Positions 44,898 through 52,965 of a stretch of 64,000 nucleotides of DNA are shown here, in pieces; within the stretch, counting starts at the first letter, position 1, and every line of letters begins with the position of its first letter. Both the position numbers and the translations under genes were made by a program. Under the pieces are notes generated by a model that was not told where the DNA came from, ran no database searches, and worked only from the letters and a program-made list of their open reading frames with translations. Source of the DNA: Bog-756 sp963704615 (GTDB lineage: Bacteria > Actinomycetota > Acidimicrobiia > Acidimicrobiales > RAAP-2); assembly GCA_963704615.1 (NCBI GenBank), contig OY969923.1:2170001-2234000 (forward strand). The letters run 5' to 3'.

Positions 44898-45713
44898 GTG
44901 CATGCCGACCTCGATCACGCGTCCCTGAGCATCGCTGCGCCGGTCGGGGGTTCGGTCCGTCCTCCGAGGGCGGTGCCCAGCCTGGACCTGACCGAACCAC
45001 GTCCGGTGCCCGAGCTTCCGGTCCCGCCGGATCAGACCCATCCGGGCCGATGGTTGATCGAGTGGCTGGTGGTGCTGGTTCTGGCCGTGTTGCTCGCCGT
45101 CGGGGTCCGAACCTACGTCGCCCAGATGTTCTTCATCCCGTCGGGGTCGATGCTTCCCACGCTCCAGATCGGCGACCGCATCGTGGTGGACAAGTTGAGC
45201 TATCACTTGCACATCGTTCACCGCGGCGACATCGTCGTCTTCCGCCGGCCTCCACTGGAGCAGGCCGACTACGCCGATCTGGTCAAACGGGTGATCGGCC
45301 TCCCCGGCGAGACCATCTCGTCGGTCAACGGCCGGGTGGACATCGACGGGAAGCCGCTGGCCGAGCCGTGGCTGCCCCAGCCACAGCCGGTCACCGACCC
45401 GAGTGATCTTCCGGAGCCGTTCAGCCTCAATCATCCCTACACGATCCCGGCCGGCGAGTACTACGTGATGGGAGACAACCGGACCGACTCCGAGGACAGC
45501 CGCTACTTCGGACCGATACCCGGAAGCCTCATCGTGGGCAAAATGGCCTTTGTGGTGTGGCCGTTCGACGACACCATGTGGTTGGTGGTGTTGTCGGTGG
45601 TGGCCTTGGCGCTTCTGGCCCTGCTGGTGGTGACCCTCCTGGCCGCCAGGGATTCGTCGACCAGAGGCACGGCACCGGGACGCGGTCCACCCGTGTCCGA
45701 CTCGACCGGGTAA
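44898..45713 (+). CDS. lepB: Signal peptidase I (second of two)
   Basis: A 271-residue signal peptidase I. An N-terminal Pro-rich region leads to a membrane helix (WLVVLVLAVLLAVGVRTYV), the classical catalytic FFIPSGSMLPTLQIGD with Ser, DLVKRVIGLPGE with Lys, and MGDNRTDSEDSRYFG. A second hydrophobic helix near the C-terminus (VVLSVVALALLALLVVTLLAA) is unusual for the short actinobacterial type. It shares long identical segments with the preceding gene, so the pair looks like a tandem duplication. GTG 44898 is the start. Confidence 0.93.
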   Translation: MHADLDHASLSIAAPVGGSVRPPRAVPSLDLTEPRPVPELPVPPDQTHPGRWLIEWLVVLVLAVLLAVGVRTYVAQMFFIPSGSMLPTLQIGDRIVVDKLSYHLHIVHRGDIVVFRRPPLEQADYADLVKRVIGLPGETISSVNGRVDIDGKPLAEPWLPQPQPVTDPSDLPEPFSLNHPYTIPAGEYYVMGDNRTDSEDSRYFGPIPGSLIVGKMAFVVWPFDDTMWLVVLSVVALALLALLVVTLLAARDSSTRGTAPGRGPPVSDSTG

Positions 45714-45788
45714 GCGGTCGGCCTCGGTACCCGACCGGAACGGACGGACCGGCCGGCCTGTCGTCCTTGGCGCCGGTACACTCGATGC

Positions 45789-46259
45789 GTGTTCTTTCTG
45801 AGCCCGGCAAAGCTGCTGGTGATCCTGGTGGTGGCCTTGGTGGTCCTCGGGCCGGACAAGCTGCCCAAGGTGGCCAGGCAGATCGGCGGACTGTGGGGCG
45901 ACTTCCGCAAGTTCCGTGAGCGGCTGGAGACCGAGGTGCGGGGCACCTTCCCCGACCTGCCCTCCACCGACACCATCGCCCAAGCCGTGCGGTCCCCGTT
46001 GTCCTTCCTCGACACCCTGGCCGACTCCCACATGGCCGAGAACGGAACGACATCCGGTACCGTCAACGGCTCCGAACCACCCGACGTGCACGGAGACGCC
46101 GTGCAGCCGTCAGCTGGCTCCAACCGGCCGGCGGGAACCGTGCAGTCGGCCGAGGAGACACCGGTCATCCCCGGGTTGATCATCAGCGACCCGGCTGGGA
46201 TCGTCCACCAGGTCCGTTCCTCCGGTGGTGTCGTACCCGACGACCCCGGATTGAACTGA
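45789..46259 (+). CDS. tatB: Sec-independent translocase subunit TatB-like
   Basis: A 156-residue protein with a single N-terminal membrane helix and the TatA/B hinge LGPDKLPKVARQIG, followed by an amphipathic helix (KFRERLETEV) and a long Ser/Gly-rich C-terminus. The LGPDKLP and KVARQIG forms are more TatB-like than TatA-like. It forms the substrate receptor with TatC, which is encoded 43 bp downstream. GTG 45789 is the start. No tatA is seen next to it. Confidence 0.86.
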   Translation: MFFLSPAKLLVILVVALVVLGPDKLPKVARQIGGLWGDFRKFRERLETEVRGTFPDLPSTDTIAQAVRSPLSFLDTLADSHMAENGTTSGTVNGSEPPDVHGDAVQPSAGSNRPAGTVQSAEETPVIPGLIISDPAGIVHQVRSSGGVVPDDPGLN

Positions 46260-46302
46260 CCCGGTCGGCGAACCGGGCACGGACCGATCGGATTCGAGGG
46301 TC

Positions 46303-47052
46303 ATGGCCATCACCCTGAGGCGTCGGAACCACGCCCGGCCCACGCCGGACTCGATGACGCTGGTCGAGCACCTGACCGAATTGCGCACCCGGGTCCTGGT
46401 CTGCGCGGTGACATTCGTGATCACGGGCACGGTGGCGTTCCTGTTCTACCCGCACATCCTCTCGTTCCTCCAGCACCCCTACTGCGAGATCTCTCCCCAC
46501 CGATGCGGGTTCTACATCACCGCACCTCTCGACGGGCTGGCCCTGCGGGTCAAGATCGCCGCCTACGGGGGGTTGTTTCTGGCCTCGCCGGTCCTCCTCT
46601 GGGAGCTCTGGCGGTTCATCACCCCGGGTCTCAAGCGCAACGAGAAGCGTTACGCCATCCCCTTCATCGTGATGTCGATCCTCCTGTTCGGGCTGGGGTG
46701 TCTGGTGGCCTACATCACCTTCCCCCACGCTCTGCGCTGGCTCGGGAACATCGGAGGGCCGAGCCTGACCGAAATCCTGAACCCCAGCAGTTATATCGGT
46801 CTGATCGTCCTGCTGATGACCGTGTTCGGCGTCACCTTCGAGTTCCCGGTGCTGCTGGTCTCACTGGAGATCGCCGGGGTGCTGACCCCGGCTCAGCTCT
46901 CGTCCTGGCGACGCTGGGCCATCATTCTGATCGTCGTGGTGGCCGGGGTGATCACCCCGAGTTCCGATCCCTTCTCGATGATTGCCTTGGCCGTGCCCCT
47001 CTACATCTTCTACGAGGTGTCGATCGTGATCGGGAAGATCATGAACCGATGA
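46303..47052 (+). CDS. tatC: Twin-arginine translocase subunit TatC
   Basis: A 249-residue polytopic protein with six predicted membrane helices. The conserved N-terminal LVEHLTELRTRV and the loop around FITPGLKRNEKR are typical of TatC, which recognises twin-arginine signals with TatB. The start is ATG 46303 after a purine-rich stretch; the stop overlaps the helY start as ATGA. The tatB-tatC-helY order is also found in mycobacteria. Confidence 0.95.
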   Translation: MAITLRRRNHARPTPDSMTLVEHLTELRTRVLVCAVTFVITGTVAFLFYPHILSFLQHPYCEISPHRCGFYITAPLDGLALRVKIAAYGGLFLASPVLLWELWRFITPGLKRNEKRYAIPFIVMSILLFGLGCLVAYITFPHALRWLGNIGGPSLTEILNPSSYIGLIVLLMTVFGVTFEFPVLLVSLEIAGVLTPAQLSSWRRWAIILIVVVAGVITPSSDPFSMIALAVPLYIFYEVSIVIGKIMNR

Positions 47053-49118
47053 CCTCGGGGCGTGCCCGGGGAACCGCTCGGGGCGCCGGAGGGGCAGTGG
47101 GGGAGGAGTTCCGGGACCGCTTCGAGCAGAGGCTCGACTTTCCGCTCGACGCCTTTCAGCGTCGGGCCCTCGACGCCCTCGACCGGGGCGAGTCGGTGCT
47201 GGTGTCGGCGCCGACCGGATCGGGCAAGACCCTGGTGGCTGAGTACGCCGCCGCCCGGGCCCTGGCCGCGGGGGGCAAGACCTTCTACACCACGCCGATC
47301 AAGGCGTTGTCCAACCAGAAGTTCGCCGAACTGTCGCGGCGCTACGGCGAGGATCGGGTCGGGCTGCTCACCGGGGACATCTCGCACCAGAGCCACGCCC
47401 CGATCGTGGTGATGACCACCGAGGTCCTGCGCAACATGCTCTTCGCCCGGTCACCGTTGCTCGACGGGCTGGCTGTGGTGGTGCTCGACGAGGTGCACTA
47501 CCTCCAGGACCCCTACCGGGGTTCGGTGTGGGAAGAAGTTCTGGTGCTGACCCCACCCGGGGTGAGGTTCGTCAGCCTGTCGGCCACGGTGTCCAACGCC
47601 ACCGATTTCGGTGGCTGGCTGACCTCGGTTCGCGGCCCCACCCGGGTGGTGGTGGAGGAAAAGCGTCCGGTCACCCTCCACCACCACTACGCGCTGGCCG
47701 AGCGCGGACGCGACCAGCTCACGGTGATCCCGTTGTTCCGGGAGGGAAAGCCCAATCCGGACGGCATCGCCCTGGACGACCGCCGTCGGCGTAATCCACG
47801 CCACCGCTACCGGGTGCCGCGCCGGACCGAGGTGGTCGAGTATCTGGCCGAGGCGGACATGCTCCCCGCCATCACCTTCATCTTCTCGCGCGCCGCCTGC
47901 GATGACGCCACCCGCCAGTGCCTGGCCGACGGCATCCGGCTGACCACGCCGGAGCAGCGGTCCCGGATCCGGGCGCTGACCGAGGCCGCCGTCGATCGGC
48001 TCGACGACGACGACCTGGCCACCCTGGGGTATGGACCGTGGTCGGCGGCGTTGGAGGCGGGCATCGCGCCCCACCACGCCGGCCTGGTGCCGGCGTTCCG
48101 TCAGGCGGTCGAGCAGTGTTTCACCGAGGGTCTCCTCAAGGTGATCTTCGCCACCGAGACGCTGGCTCTGGGTATCAACATGCCGGCCCGGACGGTCGTG
48201 GTGGAGAGGTTCGCCAAATTTCGTGGGTCGGACGCCTCGGCTTTGACCTCCGGTGAGTACCGGCAGCTCACCGGGCGGGCCGGCCGCCGGGGTATCGACA
48301 TCGTGGGCCATGCTTTCGTGCTGTGGTCACCGGCCACACCGTTCTCGCTGGTGGCCCGCACCGCGGTGGCCCCCTCGCCGGACCTGGTCTCCTCGTTCCA
48401 TCCGACCTACAACCTGGCCGTGAACCTGGTCCGGCGGTGGTCACGGGACGAGGCCCACGCCCTGCTGGCTGCCTCGTACGGCCAGTGGCAGGCACCGCCG
48501 GGCTCGGTGTCCCTGTCGGCCCAGCTGGACCGGCGCCTGGCCGTCCTGGAGGAGAGGGGTTTCCTGGACGGTTGGCGGTTGACCGAGGCCGGTCTGGTCC
48601 TGGCCGCCATCTACCACGAGTCGGACTTGTTGATCGCCGACGCACTGGGCCGTGGCCTGTTCGACGGGCTGGACCCGGCGTCGTTGGCCGGAGTGGTCTC
48701 CGCCTGCACCTTCGAGGCGCGGCGGTCCGAGGATGCCACCCGAGCGCCCCGCCAGCGGGCCGTCGTCGAGCGGCTGGCGGGGGTCGAGGCCCTGGCCGGT
48801 GACCTGCGGGCCGCCGAACGGCGGGTCGGCCTCCGTCGCACCCGTCGGCCCGACCCGGGCCTGGCCCGGGCCGTGATCGCCTGGGCCACCGGCGCCACCT
48901 TGGACTCGGTGCTGCGGGAGACCGAGATCGCCGCCGGTGACTTCGTGCGCAACATCCGCCAGCTGATCGACCTGGTTCGCCAGCTGGCCCAGGTCGCCCC
49001 TGACCCGGGCACCCGTGACGCCTCAGGCCTGGCCGTCTCCTTGCTCCGACGAGGGGTCGTGGGCGCCGACGATCCGGCCGCGTTGGGGTCCGCGCCTGAC
49101 CGACCGGACCCGTCGTAG
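47049..49118 (+). CDS. helY: Ski2-like DEAD/DEAH-box helicase HelY
   Basis: A 689-residue superfamily 2 helicase. Motifs are SAPTGSGKTLVAEYAAA (I), TTPIKALSNQK (Ia), VVLDEVHYLQDPYRG (II), SLSATVSNA (III), FATETLALGINMPARTVV and TSGEYRQLTGRAGRRGID (V-VI). The C-terminal half contains winged-helix and ratchet-like helical segments. It probably remodels RNA. Mycobacterial HelY is longer (about 900 residues). It begins inside the tatC stop (ATGA). The first ~20 residues are low complexity. Confidence 0.93.
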   Translation: MTSGRARGTARGAGGAVGEEFRDRFEQRLDFPLDAFQRRALDALDRGESVLVSAPTGSGKTLVAEYAAARALAAGGKTFYTTPIKALSNQKFAELSRRYGEDRVGLLTGDISHQSHAPIVVMTTEVLRNMLFARSPLLDGLAVVVLDEVHYLQDPYRGSVWEEVLVLTPPGVRFVSLSATVSNATDFGGWLTSVRGPTRVVVEEKRPVTLHHHYALAERGRDQLTVIPLFREGKPNPDGIALDDRRRRNPRHRYRVPRRTEVVEYLAEADMLPAITFIFSRAACDDATRQCLADGIRLTTPEQRSRIRALTEAAVDRLDDDDLATLGYGPWSAALEAGIAPHHAGLVPAFRQAVEQCFTEGLLKVIFATETLALGINMPARTVVVERFAKFRGSDASALTSGEYRQLTGRAGRRGIDIVGHAFVLWSPATPFSLVARTAVAPSPDLVSSFHPTYNLAVNLVRRWSRDEAHALLAASYGQWQAPPGSVSLSAQLDRRLAVLEERGFLDGWRLTEAGLVLAAIYHESDLLIADALGRGLFDGLDPASLAGVVSACTFEARRSEDATRAPRQRAVVERLAGVEALAGDLRAAERRVGLRRTRRPDPGLARAVIAWATGATLDSVLRETEIAAGDFVRNIRQLIDLVRQLAQVAPDPGTRDASGLAVSLLRRGVVGADDPAALGSAPDRPDPS

Positions 49119-49130
49119 TGTGATCCGGGC

Positions 49131-50789
49131 ATGTTCCCCTATGCCGTCGAGACGTTTACTGACGCCGAGGAAGACATCCTCCGCCGCTACGTCACCAACC
49201 TCGATCAGCCCGTCTTTGCCCTGGTCAACCTGCCCGAGGTGGTCAAGGGTGCCCTGTTCGCCCGTTATTCACGCTCGCCCAAGAGCCTGCGGCGCCTGTT
49301 CCTCGACGAGTTCGTGGGGGAGCTGGACATCTCGGGGGACGCCACCGTGGACGCCACTGTCGGACTCACCCGGGCCGAGGAGCTCTACGAGAAGGTCTTC
49401 TTCGAATACGGGGACGATTCGGTGGCCCAGCTCGGTGGCGTCCATCTGGCCTGTGAGCAGGCCTCCAATGTCCTGACCAAGATCCTCGAGCGGGGCAGGC
49501 TGATGGCCTACCTCGAGCAGTCCACTCGCTACATCGCCTACAACCAACGCCTGAGCACCGGTCACTACCGTTACTACCGCGATCCGAGCGTCCTCGACTC
49601 ACCACTCGGGGCCCGCTACGTGGGCGACATGGACCGTATGTTCGACACCTACGGCGAGCTCCTCGAAGAGACCAAGGCCTACCTGGCGGTTCGGCACCCT
49701 CGCCAGGCGGGTGACTCGGACTTCGTCCACCGCCAGGCGGTCAGGGCCAAGGCTCTCGATGCGCTCCGCGGCCTCCTGCCCGCCGCTTCCCTGTCCAACG
49801 TGGGCATCTACGGGACCGGCCAGTCCTACGAGATGCTCCTCCTGCGCATGCGCTCCCACCCGCTCCCCGAGGCCCGCCGCTACGCCGACCTGATGCTCGA
49901 CGAGCTCCGCAAGGTCATTCCCTCGTTCCTCCAGCGGGTGGACCGGCCCGATCGGGGGGGTGAGTGGGCCTCCTACCTCGAGGCGACCCACCGGGACACC
50001 GCGGCGCTGGTCGACGGGCTGATGCCTGACTTGGTCAGCCCCGATGACCCACCGGCGCCCGGGCCCCGAGGCCAGCCCTCGGTGACCCTGCTCGACTTCG
50101 ATCCCGACGGCGAGGCAAAGGTCATGGCCGCCATCTGCTCTCCCCTCACCAACGCCTCGGAGGCCCAGGTGCGGGACCGGGTGGACCGGCTCGGGACCGA
50201 CGAGAAGCGGGCACTTCTGCGGGCCTACGTCGGTGACCGCAAGAATCGGCGCCACAAACCCGGACGTGCCTTCGAACGGACCGACTACCGGTTCGACGTG
50301 GTGACCGACTACGGAGCCTTTCGTGACCTGCAACGGCACCGGATGCTGACCATCGAGTGGCAACCTCTCGGAGCCTCACTGGGCTATGACGTCCCCGACG
50401 TGGTCGCTGAAGCCGGACTCGAAGACCGGTACGTGGCTTCGCTGGAGCGATCGCGCCAGCTGGCCGACGCGCTCGCCCCTTCCTTTCCGGTGGAGTCCTC
50501 CTACGCGGTGGCGCTGGCCTTCCGCATCCGCTACTCGATGCAGATGAACGCGCGCGAAGCGATGCACCTTCTCGAGCTTCGCTCCGGCTCGCAGGGCCAT
50601 CCCAGCTACCGCTGGGTCGCCCACGAAATGCATCGCCTGATTGCCGACGTGGCCGGACATCGCCTCTTGGCCGAAGCCATGTCGCACGTCGAGTTTGGCG
50701 CCGAAGACTTGGAGCGACTGCAATCCGAGCGCCGCGCCGAAGAAAAGCGCAGTTCGTTGTCGAGTGCGGGAAATCCTTCAATCCCCTGA
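49131..50789 (+). CDS. Double-domain ThyX-like (FAD-dependent thymidylate synthase) protein
   Basis: A 552-residue protein made of two ThyX-like halves. Canonical ThyX is 220-270 residues with RHRxxSxNxxSxRY. The first half keeps ERGRLMAYLEQSTRYI (His replaced by Gly, QSTRY intact) and SLSNVGIYGTGQSYEMLLLR; the second half keeps LQRHRMLTIEWQPLG (RHR intact, the rest lost) and MNAREAMHLLELRSG. The two halves therefore retain complementary parts of the signature. Either they combine into a functional site or the protein has changed function. It follows helY by 12 bp. Confident about family, unsure of activity. Confidence 0.78.
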   Translation: MFPYAVETFTDAEEDILRRYVTNLDQPVFALVNLPEVVKGALFARYSRSPKSLRRLFLDEFVGELDISGDATVDATVGLTRAEELYEKVFFEYGDDSVAQLGGVHLACEQASNVLTKILERGRLMAYLEQSTRYIAYNQRLSTGHYRYYRDPSVLDSPLGARYVGDMDRMFDTYGELLEETKAYLAVRHPRQAGDSDFVHRQAVRAKALDALRGLLPAASLSNVGIYGTGQSYEMLLLRMRSHPLPEARRYADLMLDELRKVIPSFLQRVDRPDRGGEWASYLEATHRDTAALVDGLMPDLVSPDDPPAPGPRGQPSVTLLDFDPDGEAKVMAAICSPLTNASEAQVRDRVDRLGTDEKRALLRAYVGDRKNRRHKPGRAFERTDYRFDVVTDYGAFRDLQRHRMLTIEWQPLGASLGYDVPDVVAEAGLEDRYVASLERSRQLADALAPSFPVESSYAVALAFRIRYSMQMNAREAMHLLELRSGSQGHPSYRWVAHEMHRLIADVAGHRLLAEAMSHVEFGAEDLERLQSERRAEEKRSSLSSAGNPSIP

Positions 50790-50816
50790 CCTGGGCGGTT
50801 ATACAAACGCCCAGGT
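50789..50816 (+). repeat. Perfect 9-bp inverted repeat at the end of the ThyX-like gene
   Basis: ACCTGGGCG at 50789-50797 pairs perfectly with CGCCCAGGT at 50808-50816, with a 10-nt loop, and begins on the last base of the stop codon. No T tract follows, so a standard rho-independent terminator is unlikely, but the position fits a transcript 3'-end structure or an operator. Confidence 0.5.
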
Positions 50817-51235
50817 GAAATGGGGTGAAGGCCACTTGACGAACGGCGGTACCGATGGCCTATCGTTCGCCCAGTCCCAGTCGCCCCGAGAGGCGCGCCG
50901 AACGGATTCAAACGGTGCGGCTCGAGGGGGGGATGCTGTGAGAGGCGGAGGGAGGCCCAGGGGATCGAGTAGAAAACATTCCCTCGAGACCGGCGGTGCG
51001 CACCGAAGGTAGCGAGGAAATGGTGCCAAAGACCCCTGGGTCCTACCGCCTGCCGCTTTCCGGCACAGGTGGGTGGGCCGAACCTGACAGTAACCAGCCG
51101 AGGCGGAGCGGAAGCCGGGCCTCGAGGGACCTGGAGCGCCCGTACCGTAGGCCGACGAGAGCGGCCGGGCCTAGGTGCACGATGGCGCCGCCGGACCGTC
51201 TAGGCTCCCGCCCAACTCACCACTGAGAGACCGAG
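50790..51235. other. 446-bp intergenic region, candidate structured RNA before the DUF4193 gene
   Basis: No convincing gene lies here. The + strand can fold: GGCCCAGGGG at 50954-50963 pairs with CCCCTGGGTC at 51033-51042 (one G-U), extended by GGCGG 50944-50948 with CCGCC 51046-51050, and an internal GCACC/GGTGC helix (51000-51004 with 51022-51026). Further on, GGGCCGAACCTGACAG at 51075-51090 resembles the 3' part of ydaO-type c-di-AMP riboswitches. No match to RNase P, tmRNA or SRP RNA signature sequences was seen. It is a candidate leader RNA only. Confidence 0.4.
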
Positions 51236-51715
51236 ATGGCACAAGAACTCGACGAAGTCGAAGGTCCCGACGAACTCATCGAGGGAGACCTCGATGAGTT
51301 GGTGGACGACGACCTGATTGCCGAAGACGGCCTGGCCCTGCCCGATGACGATGACGACGCTGACGTCGTGGTGGTGGAGGAGGAGGACGAGGTCATCGAT
51401 ATCCCCGAGGTCGGGGCCAAGGTGGCGACCCCCAAGCCGGCCGCGGCCGGCGACGAGTCGGACGAGGAGGAAGAAGAAGAGCCCGACGACGAGGACGTCG
51501 AAGCCAGCTTGGACACCATTCTCAAGGAGCGCCTGGTCGTCGAGGAGGTCGAGGACGACGAGGACGTGCCTGAGCCGGAGGATCGAACCGGTGATGGCGT
51601 CGAGCGGGTGCTTCCCAAACAACCCGGCGAATTCGTGTGTCGTTCTTGCTTTCTGGTCAAGCATCCCAACCAGTTGGCGGACCGGAAGAAGATGCTCTGC
51701 CGCGACTGCGTGTGA
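51236..51715 (+). CDS. DUF4193-type acidic zinc-ribbon protein
   Basis: A 159-residue, strongly acidic protein. About 120 residues of Asp/Glu-rich sequence with a VIDIP element precede a C-terminal domain with two CxxC pairs (CRSCFLVKHPNQLA, CRDC), fitting a zinc ribbon. This architecture matches actinobacterial DUF4193, whose function is unknown and which may bind RNA polymerase or other basic partners. It begins at ATG 51236 and could be governed by the structured leader upstream. The next gene starts 12 bp downstream. Confidence 0.8.
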   Translation: MAQELDEVEGPDELIEGDLDELVDDDLIAEDGLALPDDDDDADVVVVEEEDEVIDIPEVGAKVATPKPAAAGDESDEEEEEEPDDEDVEASLDTILKERLVVEEVEDDEDVPEPEDRTGDGVERVLPKQPGEFVCRSCFLVKHPNQLADRKKMLCRDCV

Positions 51716-51727
51716 CAGGAGCAGACG

Positions 51728-52387
51728 ATGGTCGATCAGCGCGATGACGACGCCTCGGGCCGGCCGAGGAAACCAGGCCGCCCGGACGATGCGGGCCACT
51801 CGGACCAGTCGAGCCACCCGGGCCATCAGCTGAACGAACGCATCCTCGATGTGTTGGTCTACATCCCGGCCGGCATCGTCGTCTCGGTGGTCGACGAGCT
51901 TCCGAAGCTGGCGGCACGAGGACGGGACCGGCTTGGGGTGGGAGTGTCATCGGCCCGGGCCGTGGGAACCTACGCGGTCGCGGCGGGACGCCACGAGTTC
52001 CAGCGGCGATCCGAGGGCCTATTGCGCGTAGCCGGAGTCCGTTCGCCGGCGCGGCGTCCGGCGCCGAGTGCCGAACGGTCGGCCGAGACCGCATCGGCGC
52101 CGGCTCCCGCGGCTCCGGCGTCGGCCACCTCCCCGGGCCCACGGGGACCCGACGGGCCCTCGCCCCTCAGGCGCTCGGGGGAGAGCTCGGGACGAAATGG
52201 CCACGTGCCCGCGGTGTCGATGCTGTCCATCCCCGGGTTCGACACGCTGTCCGCATCCCAGGTGGTGCAGCGCCTCGACGGTTTGAACCGAGTGGAGCTG
52301 GTGTCGGTGCGCGCCTATGAGGCGTCCACCCGTGGCCGGCGCACGATCCTCAACCGGGTCGACCAGCTCCTCGATGAACGTTCCTAG
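51728..52387 (+). CDS. Conserved actinobacterial protein with C-terminal helical domain
   Basis: A 219-residue protein. After a charged N-terminus comes an amphipathic stretch (ILDVLVYIPAGIVVSVVDELPKLAARGRDRL), a Pro/Ala linker, and a C-terminal helical unit (FDTLSASQVVQRLDGLNRVELVSVRAYE). The two-part plan resembles actinobacterial proteins reported as lipid-droplet or membrane-associated. No enzyme motif is visible. AGGAG just before ATG 51728 supports the start. It overlaps the acetyltransferase gene by 14 bp. Confidence 0.62.
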   Translation: MVDQRDDDASGRPRKPGRPDDAGHSDQSSHPGHQLNERILDVLVYIPAGIVVSVVDELPKLAARGRDRLGVGVSSARAVGTYAVAAGRHEFQRRSEGLLRVAGVRSPARRPAPSAERSAETASAPAPAAPASATSPGPRGPDGPSPLRRSGESSGRNGHVPAVSMLSIPGFDTLSASQVVQRLDGLNRVELVSVRAYEASTRGRRTILNRVDQLLDERS

Positions 52388-52925
52388 CCCGGGGGAGGGG
52401 CAGCCGTCAGCCGGCGGGACTCCCAAGGAGTCCGTTCGAGCCGCCGGGATCGGTGACCGGGAATCGCTCCTCCGGCTGGGGGAGGAGCTGGTGGAGCTCA
52501 TCACCGCCCACCGCGGCGGATCACTGCTGGTGGAGTCCGGACGACGGGCCAGCAGGGAGAAGGCCGGGTTGGGGGACATCGGCGACCTGCTCGTCGATGG
52601 GGGTTCCCACGTGGTCGTCGGCACCCTCGACGATGTCGTGGTCGGATTCGCCGTCTGTCACCTCGAGGAAGGGGGTGGGTCCCTTTCCGTTTCGACGCCG
52701 GGTTCAGGGCGTCGCGGGGTGTTCGACGCCTGCTACGTCGAGCCTGAGGCGAGGGGAGTGGGCGTCGGGAGCCTCCTGTTGGAGGCGTCCCTTTCCTGGC
52801 TGACGGCCCGAGGGTGCCAGGGGGTCGACGGGACCGCGCTTCCCGGCGACAGGGGGGCCAAAAACTTCTACGAGTCGGCCGGGTTCAAGGCGCGGATGCT
52901 CACCATGTACCGCGAGTTGGACTGA
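52374..52925 (+). CDS. GNAT-family N-acetyltransferase
   Basis: A 183-residue acetyl-CoA-dependent transferase. The acetyl-CoA loop is EARGVGVGSLLLEASLSWL, preceded by the strand VFDACYVEP and followed by GAKNFYESAGFKARML, the usual closing motif. The substrate is unknown. The ATG at 52374 lies within the last codons of the preceding gene, an overlap of 14 bp, so they are likely co-expressed. Confidence 0.88.
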   Translation: MNVPSPGEGQPSAGGTPKESVRAAGIGDRESLLRLGEELVELITAHRGGSLLVESGRRASREKAGLGDIGDLLVDGGSHVVVGTLDDVVVGFAVCHLEEGGGSLSVSTPGSGRRGVFDACYVEPEARGVGVGSLLLEASLSWLTARGCQGVDGTALPGDRGAKNFYESAGFKARMLTMYRELD

Positions 52926-52965
52926 GCACATCTGGGCGGCGGCCCACGGTGGTCGCCGGTGGTTG

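Noticed and set aside
46503..47048. Upstream extension of the helY frame
   Set aside because: It overlaps tatC in another frame and is Arg/Gly-rich; ATG 47049 overlaps the tatC stop as ATGA.
50789..50816. Rho-independent terminator after the ThyX-like gene
   Set aside because: The hairpin is perfect but no T tract follows on either strand.
51053..51090. Local resemblance to a 23S rRNA segment (GGCACAGGTGGGTGGG)
   Set aside because: The match covers only about 16 bases and the flanks do not fit rRNA, so no rRNA fragment is called.
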